From JBKCUI01 sp052161605 (GTDB lineage: Bacteria; Planctomycetota; Planctomycetia; Pirellulales; Pirellulaceae), in assembly GCA_052161605.1 (NCBI GenBank), contig CP197409.1: 64,000 nucleotides of DNA. One strand, given 5' to 3'. This document shows positions 43,399 to 53,204 of this stretch, one piece after another. The notes beneath the pieces are model-generated. The model did no database searches, was not told where the DNA came from, and worked only from the letters and a program-made list of their open reading frames with translations. The position numbers were made by a program, and so were the translations under genes. Position 1 is the stretch's first letter. Every line of letters begins with the position of its first letter.

Positions 43399-44733
43399 TC
43401 ATCGCATGAGGAGCAAGTTTTGGCAAACGTGGGTGATGGACGCCTCCCCTTCCAGCGAGTAGACCGGCAGCCGCAATGCGATGAGCCTAGAGGCCATATA
43501 GGTTCCTTCATCATCCTGGCTATGATTAAGAATGACCGAGACCGAATATCCTTGCCGCCGTAACATCTCGAGAGCCATGGCGGTCTCATCGGTAACCATT
43601 TGCAGAATAACCACCAAGGTAAGATTGCGTGGAATTCTACTTTGCGTTTCCCTTACCAACTCAAAGAACGATAAACCATCCGATCGCTCCAGCCTGCCGA
43701 GCATCTTGTGGATTTGAGTAAAAGACTCTACTCCGTTGCGATGCTCGATGACAATCGGTTTTAGCCGATTCTCGCGACGCTCCTGCTGCACGCTTTGACG
43801 CATGGTCTCGCGATCGGTGTAATCGCCGGTCAATTCCTGATACGAGTAACGCTCTGCCATATCGCTACCATTGCTAATCATCCCGCACGGTTGATTCATT
43901 TGATAGAGTGTGTGAGCGATCGAAGCGGCTACGGTCGCGGCCAGGTCTGTTCGCACCGGTTCGTGCTGGCTGGGATTTGATTCCCTTTGAAAATCGAGCA
44001 GCAACATGGCTCCCTGCACACAAGTCGGCTCAAAGACTCTCGTATGCAACAAACCCGAACGAGCTGTCGCTTTCCAGTGGATTCGGTTTAATGGGTCTCC
44101 CTGTCGATACTCACGAACTCCCGCCATCTGCGTTGGATCCTCCATGGCTCGATCGGTAACTCGCATGTCTCCTAGCGGACGCCGCGACGTTAGCTCCATG
44201 CCCTGTAGAGGGATGAGTTTAGGCAACACGAGCAAGTAATCCAACCCTGATACCACGCGATGCTGCCGGTTCAATCCCAACAAATCGCCTGTCTCCAATA
44301 GCGTCGGTCCTAATCGAAAGTAGCCTCGGCGAATGGCACGCAATTCGTAAGTCAGCAAGCCCACTTGTCCAGCTGCGAGTTCAAAGAGCTTTACATTGCT
44401 ACCGATTAGCTCCAAAGATCTGTGCGGCTGCGAAATCGCTGACTTGGATATGGTGTCCTCGATGAGGATCCAAGGAATGGGACGCTTGGAGCAATTCTTT
44501 ACTTCCAAACCGATCGTTACCTTCTCGCCGATCTGGATCTCTCTGCCAGTACCGGTCTCTGTCCCGGACACTTTCCCGGTCCTGACAATCGCGACCTGTT
44601 CCGACCAATCTCGCGATAACGAAACAGACAGTCGAAAAACCAAAATCAATGCACAAACGCATAGAGAGAACCAAGTGGTTCCGGTAACAATACCTAATGC
44701 CACCACCGCTACCAGTAAAGGAACTATCGCCAT
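43399..44733 (-). CDS. DUF58 domain membrane protein
   Basis: A 444-residue protein with two N-terminal hydrophobic segments ('IVPLLVAVVALGIVTGTTWF', 'SLCVCALILVFRLSV') followed by a soluble domain with the DUF58 hallmark 'VREYRQGDPLNRIHWKATARSG'. This region includes a von Willebrand A-like fold. DUF58 proteins usually occur with MoxR AAA ATPases and transglutaminase-like proteins; none are seen within the window. It lies between the Ppx/GppA and Dus genes on the same strand, spaced 19 and 7 bases. Role unknown. Confidence 0.92.
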   Translation of the reverse strand: MAIVPLLVAVVALGIVTGTTWFSLCVCALILVFRLSVSLSRDWSEQVAIVRTGKVSGTETGTGREIQIGEKVTIGLEVKNCSKRPIPWILIEDTISKSAISQPHRSLELIGSNVKLFELAAGQVGLLTYELRAIRRGYFRLGPTLLETGDLLGLNRQHRVVSGLDYLLVLPKLIPLQGMELTSRRPLGDMRVTDRAMEDPTQMAGVREYRQGDPLNRIHWKATARSGLLHTRVFEPTCVQGAMLLLDFQRESNPSQHEPVRTDLAATVAASIAHTLYQMNQPCGMISNGSDMAERYSYQELTGDYTDRETMRQSVQQERRENRLKPIVIEHRNGVESFTQIHKMLGRLERSDGLSFFELVRETQSRIPRNLTLVVILQMVTDETAMALEMLRRQGYSVSVILNHSQDDEGTYMASRLIALRLPVYSLEGEASITHVCQNLLLMR

Positions 44734-44752
44734 GTGACATCTCGCTTGCGCC

Positions 44753-46348
44753 CTATCCAGGCTCGCTTCTCAAGAACACGCTCATGCCGAACACCTCTTC
44801 AAAAAGACCACTGGACTGACGAATAGTAAGCTGTTCGAGAGAAACCTCCTCAACCCCGAAAGCCGTGATCAACCAACGATTGTGGTCCCGATTGCATCGG
44901 ATATTCCCGATCCGCTGCGAACGGGATTCGTCCAAAGCAATCGCTAAGCGAAGAATGGCTGACAGCTTGGAAACATAGACTCTTTGCCTACGATCCAGTG
45001 TGCTATATCCCTCATGCTCCGGTCGAGGCGAGGATCGGCGATGATAACGCACTACGAGCGATACGATGAGTAGATCTCGCTCGGAAAGCCCGAAAAGCTC
45101 GCTATTCCTTACGATGTACATGGCATGCTTATGGTGGCTCCGCGGACTGATGAAAAGCCCAACTTCATGTAGCAGTGCAGCCAAGTAAAGGATCAACTCC
45201 ATCCGCTGGTCGAGTTGATGCTCTTCCTGTAAATCGGCAAAAAGCTTTCTTGACAAGTTAGCTACGTGGCGTGCATGCGTTTCATCGAACGCCATTTTGC
45301 GACCTAAATTGATTGCCGATCGTACAATTTGATTCCTAAACTCCTGGGTCCAGGAATCTTGTTGAGCAATGTCACTCAACAAACCATCACGCAAATTGGT
45401 GGGAGCGACGTGAATCGTATCCAGCTGTAACTCGCGAGCGAGATGAATGTAAGCGATCAATGCCGGCCACAACGTCTCGGCGTCCCAATAACTGATTCCA
45501 AATCGGCTGACCAAATCTTCTTCCTTGAGACTGTTTACGGATCGAGCAAAGTCGGTCAGGTCCTTTAGCGAAAGGGAACGCAACTGATCCCCAAGCGGAA
45601 TACACTCCAAATTATCAGCCGCGAGTCTTATGTCTCCACCCAATGCGACCAATTGCAAGCTCGAGTCTGTGTCGACATGCTCTGCAATCTGCTGAACACG
45701 GCGTTGCACCTGGGACTCTATAATGATCCTTTGTTTAGCGAGCGAGGTGTTCAGCCTGTCCACTTGGTCGAGCAGCCTCAGTGACCCGAGCCGGTATGTG
45801 TTGGAGAAGAGAACATTCCCTCCCCGAACGAGCATGGCTTCTGTGCTTCCACTCCCAATCTCCACGACCAAATTTTTGGCAGCCGCGAGCTCAGGATTGC
45901 TCTGAAGGATTGACTGCACCCCCATGTAAGTGATTCGAATTACCTCGGCCTCATCCAAGGCTTCGATTTCTAGGCCAGTTGCAATGAAGACTCGATCCAA
46001 AAAGGCCAATTGATTGTTGGCCTCGCGGACGGCGCTCGTTCCCACCACGCGGATTTGTTGCGGCGAGGTGATACCGTACTCCTTCATCAGCCTGCGACAG
46101 CTCTTGAGCACGACGACACATTCTTCAATCGTTTTGCGGTTGATGTTCTGCGTAGAGAAAACGTCCCTGCCCAAAGATACCATTTGGGAGACCTCCTCGA
46201 GGATCCGGAACGACCCACGCCCTACCTCCGCGATTGCCATGCGTACACTCGTCGAGCCGATGTCGACAACGGCAACAGTGCGTACACCTCCTGCCGCAGG
46301 GGAGCTGCTACCGGAACTTGTGAGACGTGAAACTGAGTCAAATGGCAT
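44753..46348 (-). CDS. Ppx/GppA phosphatase with HD-type C-terminal domain
   Basis: A 531-residue exopolyphosphatase/pppGpp phosphatase-like protein of the actin-like ATPase fold. Motifs: 'VAVVDIGSTSVRMAIAEV' (phosphate 1), 'VVGTSAVREANN', 'ALDEAEVIRITYMGV', 'LVVEIGSGSTEAMLV' (phosphate 2). The C-terminal half is the HD-like helical domain ('HARHVANLSRKLF', 'AALLHEVGLFISPRSHHKHAMYIV', 'VVRYHRRS'), with LHEVG as in E. coli Ppx. It may hydrolyse polyphosphate or pppGpp; the substrate cannot be told apart here. It heads a run of five co-directional genes. Confidence 0.93.
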   Translation of the reverse strand: MPFDSVSRLTSSGSSSPAAGGVRTVAVVDIGSTSVRMAIAEVGRGSFRILEEVSQMVSLGRDVFSTQNINRKTIEECVVVLKSCRRLMKEYGITSPQQIRVVGTSAVREANNQLAFLDRVFIATGLEIEALDEAEVIRITYMGVQSILQSNPELAAAKNLVVEIGSGSTEAMLVRGGNVLFSNTYRLGSLRLLDQVDRLNTSLAKQRIIIESQVQRRVQQIAEHVDTDSSLQLVALGGDIRLAADNLECIPLGDQLRSLSLKDLTDFARSVNSLKEEDLVSRFGISYWDAETLWPALIAYIHLARELQLDTIHVAPTNLRDGLLSDIAQQDSWTQEFRNQIVRSAINLGRKMAFDETHARHVANLSRKLFADLQEEHQLDQRMELILYLAALLHEVGLFISPRSHHKHAMYIVRNSELFGLSERDLLIVSLVVRYHRRSSPRPEHEGYSTLDRRQRVYVSKLSAILRLAIALDESRSQRIGNIRCNRDHNRWLITAFGVEEVSLEQLTIRQSSGLFEEVFGMSVFLRSEPG

Positions 46349-46452
46349 CTTAAGCTGACTGGGTTAGGGACAATATCCCCTTGATGATACGTCCCCCAAG
46401 ATTCGGCGACCATCCGACTTCCGAGAATTCCCGAGTAACTCAGGAACGAAAA

Positions 46453-46480
46453 AAGGCCCCGAGATTGCTCTCAGGGCCTT
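46453..46480 (-). terminator. Rho-independent terminator of the GSSGG-repeat gene
   Basis: A 12-bp stem with one mismatch (AAGGCCCCGAGA at 46453-46464, TCTCAGGGCCTT at 46469-46480, loop TTGC). On the - strand it is followed by six T (A-run 46449-46454), the classical intrinsic-terminator form. It lies 57 bases after the stop of the GSSGG-repeat gene. Confidence 0.9.
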
Positions 46481-46536
46481 GCGAGGTTTCGTATTATGTC
46501 GCTAGACATTCGTATTGTGTCGCTAGAAAGACGACT

Positions 46537-47694
46537 CTACTTGCTGGCCAGCAATTCGTCCGCTCCAGTTACGCTGAAATCAAAGCTGAGCTCTAGATTA
46601 TCTCCGCCGATGAGCCTGATCGTCTGATTCTTGGTGACCCCGTCAAAGGTAACCTTGATTTCATAATCATCCCAAGCCTCGCCGTCCCGGAGCTGTCGCG
46701 TGCGATAAATCCGACTGCTGCCTTGGGTCTTGGTCTCATTGTTTCCTAGAGATACAACGGCTCCCTCGGGAACATTTAACTGAAGAACTGTCTCAACTGG
46801 ATCAGTTGACTCCGCTAGTGAAATACCGTCGAAGGTAACTTCTTCGCCTCGACCACTCTCCAACACGACCGTCTTCTGCTTTTCTACAGTCTCACCGTCT
46901 TGCTCGATGACCATCTTCAGGTCAAACCGATAGCTCTGGCCTGGCTGGAGTTCGCGGCTCACGAAATGTCGTGCCTTTCCGGTCGATGTCGTTGGATTTC
47001 CATTGACGAACATCTGTGCTTCTTCTGGCAAATTAACGATCAAATGAATTTCGTTGTACCCGATCGCCTCAGGAGCTACACGGCTTACAGCATAGTTGTA
47101 TGCACTAGCAGACGCATAGCTTAGCCGGGCTCCCGTGCTTGCCGAGGTTTCCGATTCGTAGGAAACGTTTGGATCTGGCACTTCGTACGACTCTCGAACT
47201 GCTCCATAAGATCCGGAGCTCCCGTACGAAACAGACGAGTAAGCACCACCAGAGGACCCGCCCGATGATCCATGACTAACCCTAACTGTGGAGTAGTAGC
47301 TGCCTGAAGATCCACCACTCGAACCTCCGCTAGAACCGTAGGTCACATAGCTACCGCTGCTGCCACCGCTGCTGCCATTGAAGGCGTGCCTTCGCGAAAA
47401 ATGATTATGAATCTTTTCATGCAGATGATTGTGGAGCCGGCGCAAAGGGCCTACGTGGTTGTACCCCCCAGAGGACCCATAACTTCCGGACGATCCAAAA
47501 CCTCCTGAAGAACCGTAGCCTCCAGACGAACCAAAGCCGCCGCTCGAACCATAGCCAACGGAATATCCGCCGCTAGATCCGTAACCTGACGAACCACCGC
47601 TCGATCCCCAGCCTGCATGAGTTACACCCATGAAGCTGGCGATGCAACCTACAATTGCGATGGCCGAAACTGATCTCAAAAATCCTCTTCTCAT
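46537..47694 (-). CDS. secreted GSSGG-repeat protein with TIGR03000-like domains
   Basis: A 385-residue exported protein: signal peptide 'SVSAIAIVGCIASFMGVTHA', then about 100 residues of Gly/Ser/Tyr repeats (units such as GSSGGYGSSGG), interrupted by a basic His-rich helix ('PLRRLHNHLHEKIHNHFSRRH') and resumed as GSSGS units to about residue 165. Two C-terminal planctomycete beta domains follow, 'IHLIVNLPEEAQMFVNGNPT' and 'LQLNVPEGAVVSLGNNET', both with the 'hxVxxPxxAxVxxNxxxTxxxGxxRxF' pattern of the TIGR03000 family. The spacing of S and G recalls adhesive or glycine-rich structural proteins. Function unknown; likely surface-exposed. Confidence 0.85.
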   Translation of the reverse strand: MRRGFLRSVSAIAIVGCIASFMGVTHAGWGSSGGSSGYGSSGGYSVGYGSSGGFGSSGGYGSSGGFGSSGSYGSSGGYNHVGPLRRLHNHLHEKIHNHFSRRHAFNGSSGGSSGSYVTYGSSGGSSGGSSGSYYSTVRVSHGSSGGSSGGAYSSVSYGSSGSYGAVRESYEVPDPNVSYESETSASTGARLSYASASAYNYAVSRVAPEAIGYNEIHLIVNLPEEAQMFVNGNPTTSTGKARHFVSRELQPGQSYRFDLKMVIEQDGETVEKQKTVVLESGRGEEVTFDGISLAESTDPVETVLQLNVPEGAVVSLGNNETKTQGSSRIYRTRQLRDGEAWDDYEIKVTFDGVTKNQTIRLIGGDNLELSFDFSVTGADELLASK

Positions 47695-47886
47695 GAAGCT
47701 CCTCCAGTAGCTTTTCTAGGAAAACACCCGCGCTTGCAAAATGCTTACTCTCAACCTAATAGATGAGGATAGCCCGGGAACATAGGTAATTCAAGCAGAC
47801 TGCGCAGATTTTACGCTTCTGAACCAACGAAAAAAAGGGGGACAACACACATGATGAAAACGGGGACCACCATTTTTCGCAAACTT

Positions 47887-50778
47887 CTAAAGTAGCCGCA
47901 CCTCACTCCCCTCTTCCTGGGAAAATGCTGCGAAAAACGCCGTTTTCGCGATGTCTTCTTCATCCTCCGGACTCTCTCCGGACAACAAACGGATCGCGGA
48001 ATCGAGCTTTTGAACGATCCGATCTCCCAATTCTAACGATATCGCTTCCGAGCTGGACTCTGACGAATTTTCACCCTCTAAACCGGTTTCGAATGCCGCA
48101 GAAGCGCCAGTAGCGAAAACCTCGCCTCCAAAATCCATCCCGGGGAAATCGGCCCAAACTGGACCATTAGCGCTCTGGAAGCTGGAGTTCTCGCCAATCG
48201 AAGTCAAGCTTTCGCCCCTATCCGATCCGCCGAAGGCTTCCCCCCCCACTTCGACCTCACCCAGCATGGCTGCCGCTGCTGACGGGGAGGAAATCGCCGA
48301 TATTTGAACTTGTTCGAAAAAGCGAGCAATACTAGTCCGGTTTCCGTTGACCACACCCGCAAAATCTCCATTGGTAATGATCTGCGATGTCCCTGAATAA
48401 TGGATCACTGCCCGATCATTGCCACCTGCATTGGCAATCGCTTCGACTTCACTGAAGCCTCTCACGAAGGTGGAGAAACCCGGCCCAACGATCGATGTAA
48501 CGATAGGCCCTGCATTGAACAAATCGTCACCGACCGAGTCGTATAACTGAGCCCGATCGACCCCACCATTGATCGAATAAGCGAACACCCTCTCGAAACC
48601 AGATAGATAGTTAAAGTAGCCAGGCCCCGTGATGCTCGAAAACTGAGGCCTCACCGTCAGAACATCATTCCCGCTCGAATCGTATACGAATGCCTGATCG
48701 TCACCTCCCGATAAGGCATGCACAAAAATGCGATTCACGTTTTCTACGGAAAACCGATAACCCACTCCCTCAAGCTCTGCACGCAAAGGATGGATGATGA
48801 GTCGGTCGTCCGTCGGCTGGTCATACAAGAATGCCCGATCCGGCCCCCCAGCCCCAACAAAATGGACATTTTCAACATTGCGAATATCGACAGTCAAGCT
48901 TTCGGTGGTCAACCATGATTGCCCCGCTCGCATCTCCACTTTGTCAGCTCCAGGCGTCCCAAATATTTGAATCGAATCATTATTCAATCCGCCATCAATA
49001 ACGATCGTTTGAATTTGATGCGGGCTCCATGTCTGAGTTGCACCATCTACACTCACCTTGATACCGTCTCTCAGATCCAACAAGAAATCATTGGCTTCCG
49101 CAGTGCCCAGGATAGTCAATGTTGTACCACTTACCGTTCCGAAGTTTGCGCCGTTTGAGCCAGAAGAATTCCCACTACCCTCACCGTTGGCCGCAGATGA
49201 TTCCTCAAAAAACCAATTCACCCGATAACGACCGATGGCCTGCCCATCCTCTAGCTGTATGCCAAACGTCTCTCCCGCAACGATGGAAATCGATGCGATG
49301 CCATCCTGGAACTGTAGGGGACTGTTACTGCCCCCCCGCAACAATGATGCGGTTAGGTTTTCTAAGTGTTCGCTCTCGATCGAAAGTTGCAATACACCTG
49401 ACTTCGGTGCAGTCAAACGGAATACATCGCGATCGCCCAACGTATTGATCCAACTATCAGTCTGCCAGGATGGTTGAACGGGCAGCGCTAAACCCGTATC
49501 CAAAGTCGATCCGATTTCATCGGCAGGTATGATCGAAGCGATAGCGTTTGCGAGATTGAGCGACCTGTACGTTTGATTCGTAATGGGATCGAATATGGAA
49601 TTTGCAGTATTCATCAAGGTGTTGTAGATAGACTGTTGGTTAATGCCCCCCATACCAACCAATTCCATCGCCTCCCGAATCAACACGCTAGCACCGGAAA
49701 CATAAGGTGCAGCCATACTTGTCCCACTGGCGCGTGCCCAATCATTGAAAACACCATCCGCCCCCCAAAAGTGATCGGGGACGGTGCTCAAAACGTTTCT
49801 CCCCGGTGCCGCGATAACTCTCGGATCTCGTTGACTGAAACTGCTCAGTTGACCGTTGGCGTCAACACTAGATACCGGAATGACATATGGACTTGCCGCC
49901 GGATAGGCCAGACCCGGTGTAGGGTTCTGCTGAAAGGAATTGCCTGCCGATGCCACCACGACGATGCCAACTTGGTTAAGCCGCATCAGCTCGTCTTCCA
50001 ATGTGGCCCAACTTGGAATCGTACTCGAGTTCCAGGTAGCACCGAGTGAGAGATTAACCGTCGTGATGGGATTCGTGAAAGCGTTGCGATTATCGTAAAC
50101 CCACTGCAAGGCCGACTCCACCCAAGCCATCTGGCCGTGCCCGGTATCAGTGAATGTCCTCAAGGCAACAAAATCCACATTCGGTGCAACGCCTTGTTGC
50201 GTACCGTGGTTTGCACCAATTATCCCAGCTACGTGGGTGCCATGATAGCCAGCGGGTGCATCATCAAAGGGATTGGCATCGTTCTCCGCGAAATCCCAAC
50301 CTCCAACAACCCGATAGGAAGACCCGAAACCACCACCGAGCGCAACGTGATTATAAGCGATTCCGCTGTCGATGACCGCTACCGTCTGGCCTCGCCCCAT
50401 GAGTCCAAATTGAGTCTGCACACTCGTCCAGCCCGTCTGCTGGTGAGCCCCCGACAAATGCGACTCTAAACTATTGTTTAACGAAATGCCTGGTAAGTCG
50501 TCTGCAAATGCATGATGCGAAACCTGCGACATTTCACCAGAGGAGCTCCAGTCGAAAGAGTTGAGGTCCATCGGGACTGCCTCCCACTCGATCGGTCCCC
50601 ATGGCATAGCTGACAGGGCCAACCTCTTTTCGCATTTCTCCCAAGCGCTCTGGTGCGGCCACAGATCTGATGGAACGTCTAACATTCTATCCTTGCGGAC
50701 AATCGGGAGATCCACGTGCGTAGACGTTCGTCCTACGAGACGGGGATGCTGTAAAAGTTTTGTAAGAAACCGAATCAT
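47887..50778 (-). CDS. subtilisin-like (S8) serine protease with repeated C-terminal modules
   Basis: A 963-residue protein whose protease domain (about residues 115-415) has the intact triad: Asp in 'TVAVIDSGIAYNH' (about 137), His in 'YHGTHVAGIIG' (about 179) and Ser in 'ASGTSMAAPYVSGA' (about 354). The N-terminal ~110 residues include a 'EKCEKRLALSAMPW' segment and look like a leader/propeptide; no standard signal peptide is clear. After about residue 560 come tandem ~60-residue beta-type units ('GGDDQAFVYDSSGNDVLTV', 'GGVDRAQLYDSVGDDLFNA', 'GGNDRAVIHYSG'), similar to RTX/hemolysin-type Asp/Gly repeats, and an acidic tail. Likely secreted or surface-bound. Confidence 0.92.
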   Translation of the reverse strand: MIRFLTKLLQHPRLVGRTSTHVDLPIVRKDRMLDVPSDLWPHQSAWEKCEKRLALSAMPWGPIEWEAVPMDLNSFDWSSSGEMSQVSHHAFADDLPGISLNNSLESHLSGAHQQTGWTSVQTQFGLMGRGQTVAVIDSGIAYNHVALGGGFGSSYRVVGGWDFAENDANPFDDAPAGYHGTHVAGIIGANHGTQQGVAPNVDFVALRTFTDTGHGQMAWVESALQWVYDNRNAFTNPITTVNLSLGATWNSSTIPSWATLEDELMRLNQVGIVVVASAGNSFQQNPTPGLAYPAASPYVIPVSSVDANGQLSSFSQRDPRVIAAPGRNVLSTVPDHFWGADGVFNDWARASGTSMAAPYVSGASVLIREAMELVGMGGINQQSIYNTLMNTANSIFDPITNQTYRSLNLANAIASIIPADEIGSTLDTGLALPVQPSWQTDSWINTLGDRDVFRLTAPKSGVLQLSIESEHLENLTASLLRGGSNSPLQFQDGIASISIVAGETFGIQLEDGQAIGRYRVNWFFEESSAANGEGSGNSSGSNGANFGTVSGTTLTILGTAEANDFLLDLRDGIKVSVDGATQTWSPHQIQTIVIDGGLNNDSIQIFGTPGADKVEMRAGQSWLTTESLTVDIRNVENVHFVGAGGPDRAFLYDQPTDDRLIIHPLRAELEGVGYRFSVENVNRIFVHALSGGDDQAFVYDSSGNDVLTVRPQFSSITGPGYFNYLSGFERVFAYSINGGVDRAQLYDSVGDDLFNAGPIVTSIVGPGFSTFVRGFSEVEAIANAGGNDRAVIHYSGTSQIITNGDFAGVVNGNRTSIARFFEQVQISAISSPSAAAAMLGEVEVGGEAFGGSDRGESLTSIGENSSFQSANGPVWADFPGMDFGGEVFATGASAAFETGLEGENSSESSSEAISLELGDRIVQKLDSAIRLLSGESPEDEEDIAKTAFFAAFSQEEGSEVRLL

Positions 50779-51328
50779 ACATTTCGTCGAACGTAGAGTA
50801 TTTCTGCAAAGGGGCTATGCGTCGTCCACTCGATCCTTCGATCAGTCGTAAAATCGACGACAACATCTTCTTGCCGAAACCGTAGGTCAGCCAATCGCGA
50901 GCGATCGCACCACCTAGAAAACTTCGCTCTAAAGCGACGTTTCAGACTCGACGCAACCACTACAATCCACCCAAGTATCGCAGTGAACTCCCTCGCGACA
51001 GCAATATCTGCATTCCCGGTAGATCCCGCGAAAACGGTAAGCCTGAAAAACTAGGGGATATGGCCCGTTTTTAAGGCACTTGGAAAGCCTGGCAAAGTGT
51101 AATGGTCGAATGTTTCGAGACTAAATGATTCGATTTCAACGATCCGATATTACACGCATAGAGTCTTCTCTTTTGCTCACGGGCTCATCAGAATGCTAGC
51201 CACGGATGGTCATGCGTCTGATTGAGAGACCGAGAGCACGACCGTTCAAGGTGCCGTGTGTCCGCACGGATGCAGCCCATCGCACCTTGGTCGGTTTTCA
51301 GTAATTTCCGGTTGAATCAGAGGAAAAC
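50779..51328. other. 550-base divergent intergenic region with a structured element
   Basis: This gap separates the divergent subtilisin and 180-residue methyltransferase-like genes. I see no gene in it. Near its right end, 51247-51289 can fold as CAAGGTGC/GCACCTTG (8 bp) enclosing a small CGTG/CACG hairpin (51255-51258 with 51265-51268), about 40 bases before the next gene. TCGG TTTT follows. The next gene's ribosome site is AGAGGA, five bases upstream of its ATG. Confidence 0.45.
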
Positions 51329-51871
51329 ATGTCTCGGCTAAGCTGGACGCAGCGTCTCTACTGGCGATATCTCTCCAAGCCAGTCATGGAACGATCACTT
51401 TTCCTACACGTCCTGGAGTCACCAGTCTCATCGATCCTTGAAATCGGGCTCGGAGACGGAGAGCGTTTCGGACGGTTAATCCCGCTGTGTCAAAAGCCAG
51501 AGGGGATCACACAGATCCGCTATGCTGGGGTCGATCCTTTCGAATCCGCGAATGATGGGGCAAAGCACCTGCCGCTCAAAATCGCGCACAAGCGTCTGGC
51601 AGAGTTAGGCGTGAAAGCCAACTTGATACCCGGCGATACCGTCGCGGCTGTTGCTCGCGTCGCGAACATGGTTCTACCAAGCGATCTGATTATCATCGAT
51701 GGTCACTGGAACACCGGTAATGGGATCGATCAAGCGATCCAGCAGTGGTTGCCAAGATTGTGTCATGATCGGTCAGCCGTCTATGCCAGATCTTCGGTCA
51801 ACGAAGCCTTTGTTAAGCAACCGCTCCCGACGACTGCGATTGCAAGCGATTCTCTCCGCCGCGCAGCGTAG
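51329..51871 (+). CDS. small protein with SAM-binding-like motif
   Basis: A 180-residue protein. The segment 'SSILEIGLGDGERFGRLIPL' near residue 35 resembles SAM-dependent methyltransferase motif I, and 'IRYAGVDPFES' fits motif II; 'SDLIIIDGHWNTGNGIDQAIQQWLPRL' lies where motif IV occurs. It is shorter than most methyltransferases, lacks the usual C-terminal substrate domain, and ends in a low-complexity 'AIASDSLRRAA'. Substrate unknown; the methyltransferase call is an inference. AGAGGA five bases before the start supports this ATG. Confidence 0.6.
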   Translation: MSRLSWTQRLYWRYLSKPVMERSLFLHVLESPVSSILEIGLGDGERFGRLIPLCQKPEGITQIRYAGVDPFESANDGAKHLPLKIAHKRLAELGVKANLIPGDTVAAVARVANMVLPSDLIIIDGHWNTGNGIDQAIQQWLPRLCHDRSAVYARSSVNEAFVKQPLPTTAIASDSLRRAA

Positions 51872-52121
51872 TCACCCGCTAGCGTGATCGCCTTCGCTAA
51901 AATAATGGCGTTTAAAATGTCACTCATCGAGTCCGGATTCGCCGCAAATTAGTCGCTTCACGGTTTCTTAATCCAATATCAATCTGTTCTTCATTCTGAG
52001 CAGCGGTCCCCACTGTACCCTTCGCAAAATTATTGTGGTTAATGGGCAGCGGAGGATCGTGAGAACAACGGCTCATCTTTGCTGTCCGACGTTTGTTTCC
52101 GTTGCGATAGGAATTGGATTG

Positions 52122-53165
52122 ATGACTGTTAAGAGAAGGATGAGTAAGGGGTTTACTCTAGTCGAGCTGCTGGTCGTTATAGCCATCATCGGAATCTTGG
52201 TCGGGCTGTTGCTACCTGCTGTGCAAGCTGCTCGGGAAGCGGCAAGGCGTATGAGCTGCTCCAACAACATTCGACAACTCGCCCTCGCGATGCACAATTA
52301 CGAGAGTGCACACAAGAGATTCCCACTGCCAGGACTTCACCGTCGAGACATTATTGTCAATGCGAGTAGCACTTCCTCAAGTCATTCATGGCTAGTCATG
52401 CTCCTGCCGTTTATCGAGCAAGGTAATCTGCAGATCAACTACGACATGGCCGACATGGGGGGAAGCCGCGGTTTTCGTGATAATCCCAATAATCTGTTGC
52501 TGGGGTCTATCGAGATTCCCAACTTCCGTTGCCCAAGTGACGCGGAGCCCAAAGATCTGTATAGCCCCACCAGTTCGTGGACGTTGCCCGATGGCTCTAG
52601 AAGCGGACTAGCTCGCGGAAATTACGCTATCAACTGTGGTGCTGGAAATGCGTTTTCCAGGACTGACTACCGGATTAGTGCGGAGAGAGGTCCGTTCCAC
52701 TTTGGTGGTAGCGGTTCCCCTAGCCCAGGACGACCGGTTTCCGCAAAGATGGCAGAATTCACCGACGGCACTTCCAACACAGCTCTCCTAGGCGAGATTA
52801 TTGCAGGAAGACCGGCCAACGACATTCGCGGTGTTTGGGCGTACGCTTCCGGAAGCTATTTTTCTGGCGGAGAGCCGTCTTACAGAGCGAATCGAATCCT
52901 TCTTGCGCCGAACGGTGTGGCTTTGGATGACCGTCGCATGGATCGCCCAGGTACATGCGGCTATGTTGGAGAACCAGATCGCAACATGCGTTGTGTTGGT
53001 GGCGGTTCGAGAGGTTTTCAAACAGCACGTAGTCGTCACACGGGCGGTGTGCACATTGCTCGTGCGGACGGGTCAGCCAGCTTTATCAACGAAAACATCA
53101 ACCTTCCCACTTGGTTAACGCTTCTCTCTATGAGCAGCGGAAACGTTTTGACTCTCGACGAATAG
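52122..53165 (+). CDS. DUF1559 pseudopilin-like protein
   Basis: A planctomycete DUF1559 protein with a type II secretion/type IV pilin-like N-terminus: 'KGFTLVELLVVIAIIGILVGLLLPAVQAAREAARRMSC', in which the conserved prepilin cleavage site lies before the Phe and the helix is typical. The C-terminus has the DUF1559 H-x9-DG motif ('SRHTGGVHIARADGSASFIN'). Hundreds of copies may exist per genome; a surface or extracellular role is suspected. ATG 52122 (TAGGAAT upstream) is preferred to an upstream start at 52035, and ATG 52140 is also possible. A lipoprotein gene follows 39 bases downstream, a common arrangement. Confidence 0.95.
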   Translation: MTVKRRMSKGFTLVELLVVIAIIGILVGLLLPAVQAAREAARRMSCSNNIRQLALAMHNYESAHKRFPLPGLHRRDIIVNASSTSSSHSWLVMLLPFIEQGNLQINYDMADMGGSRGFRDNPNNLLLGSIEIPNFRCPSDAEPKDLYSPTSSWTLPDGSRSGLARGNYAINCGAGNAFSRTDYRISAERGPFHFGGSGSPSPGRPVSAKMAEFTDGTSNTALLGEIIAGRPANDIRGVWAYASGSYFSGGEPSYRANRILLAPNGVALDDRRMDRPGTCGYVGEPDRNMRCVGGGSRGFQTARSRHTGGVHIARADGSASFINENINLPTWLTLLSMSSGNVLTLDE

Positions 53166-53204
53166 TTCGATACCCCCAAACGATAACGAAGACAAAGGGA
53201 AGTT

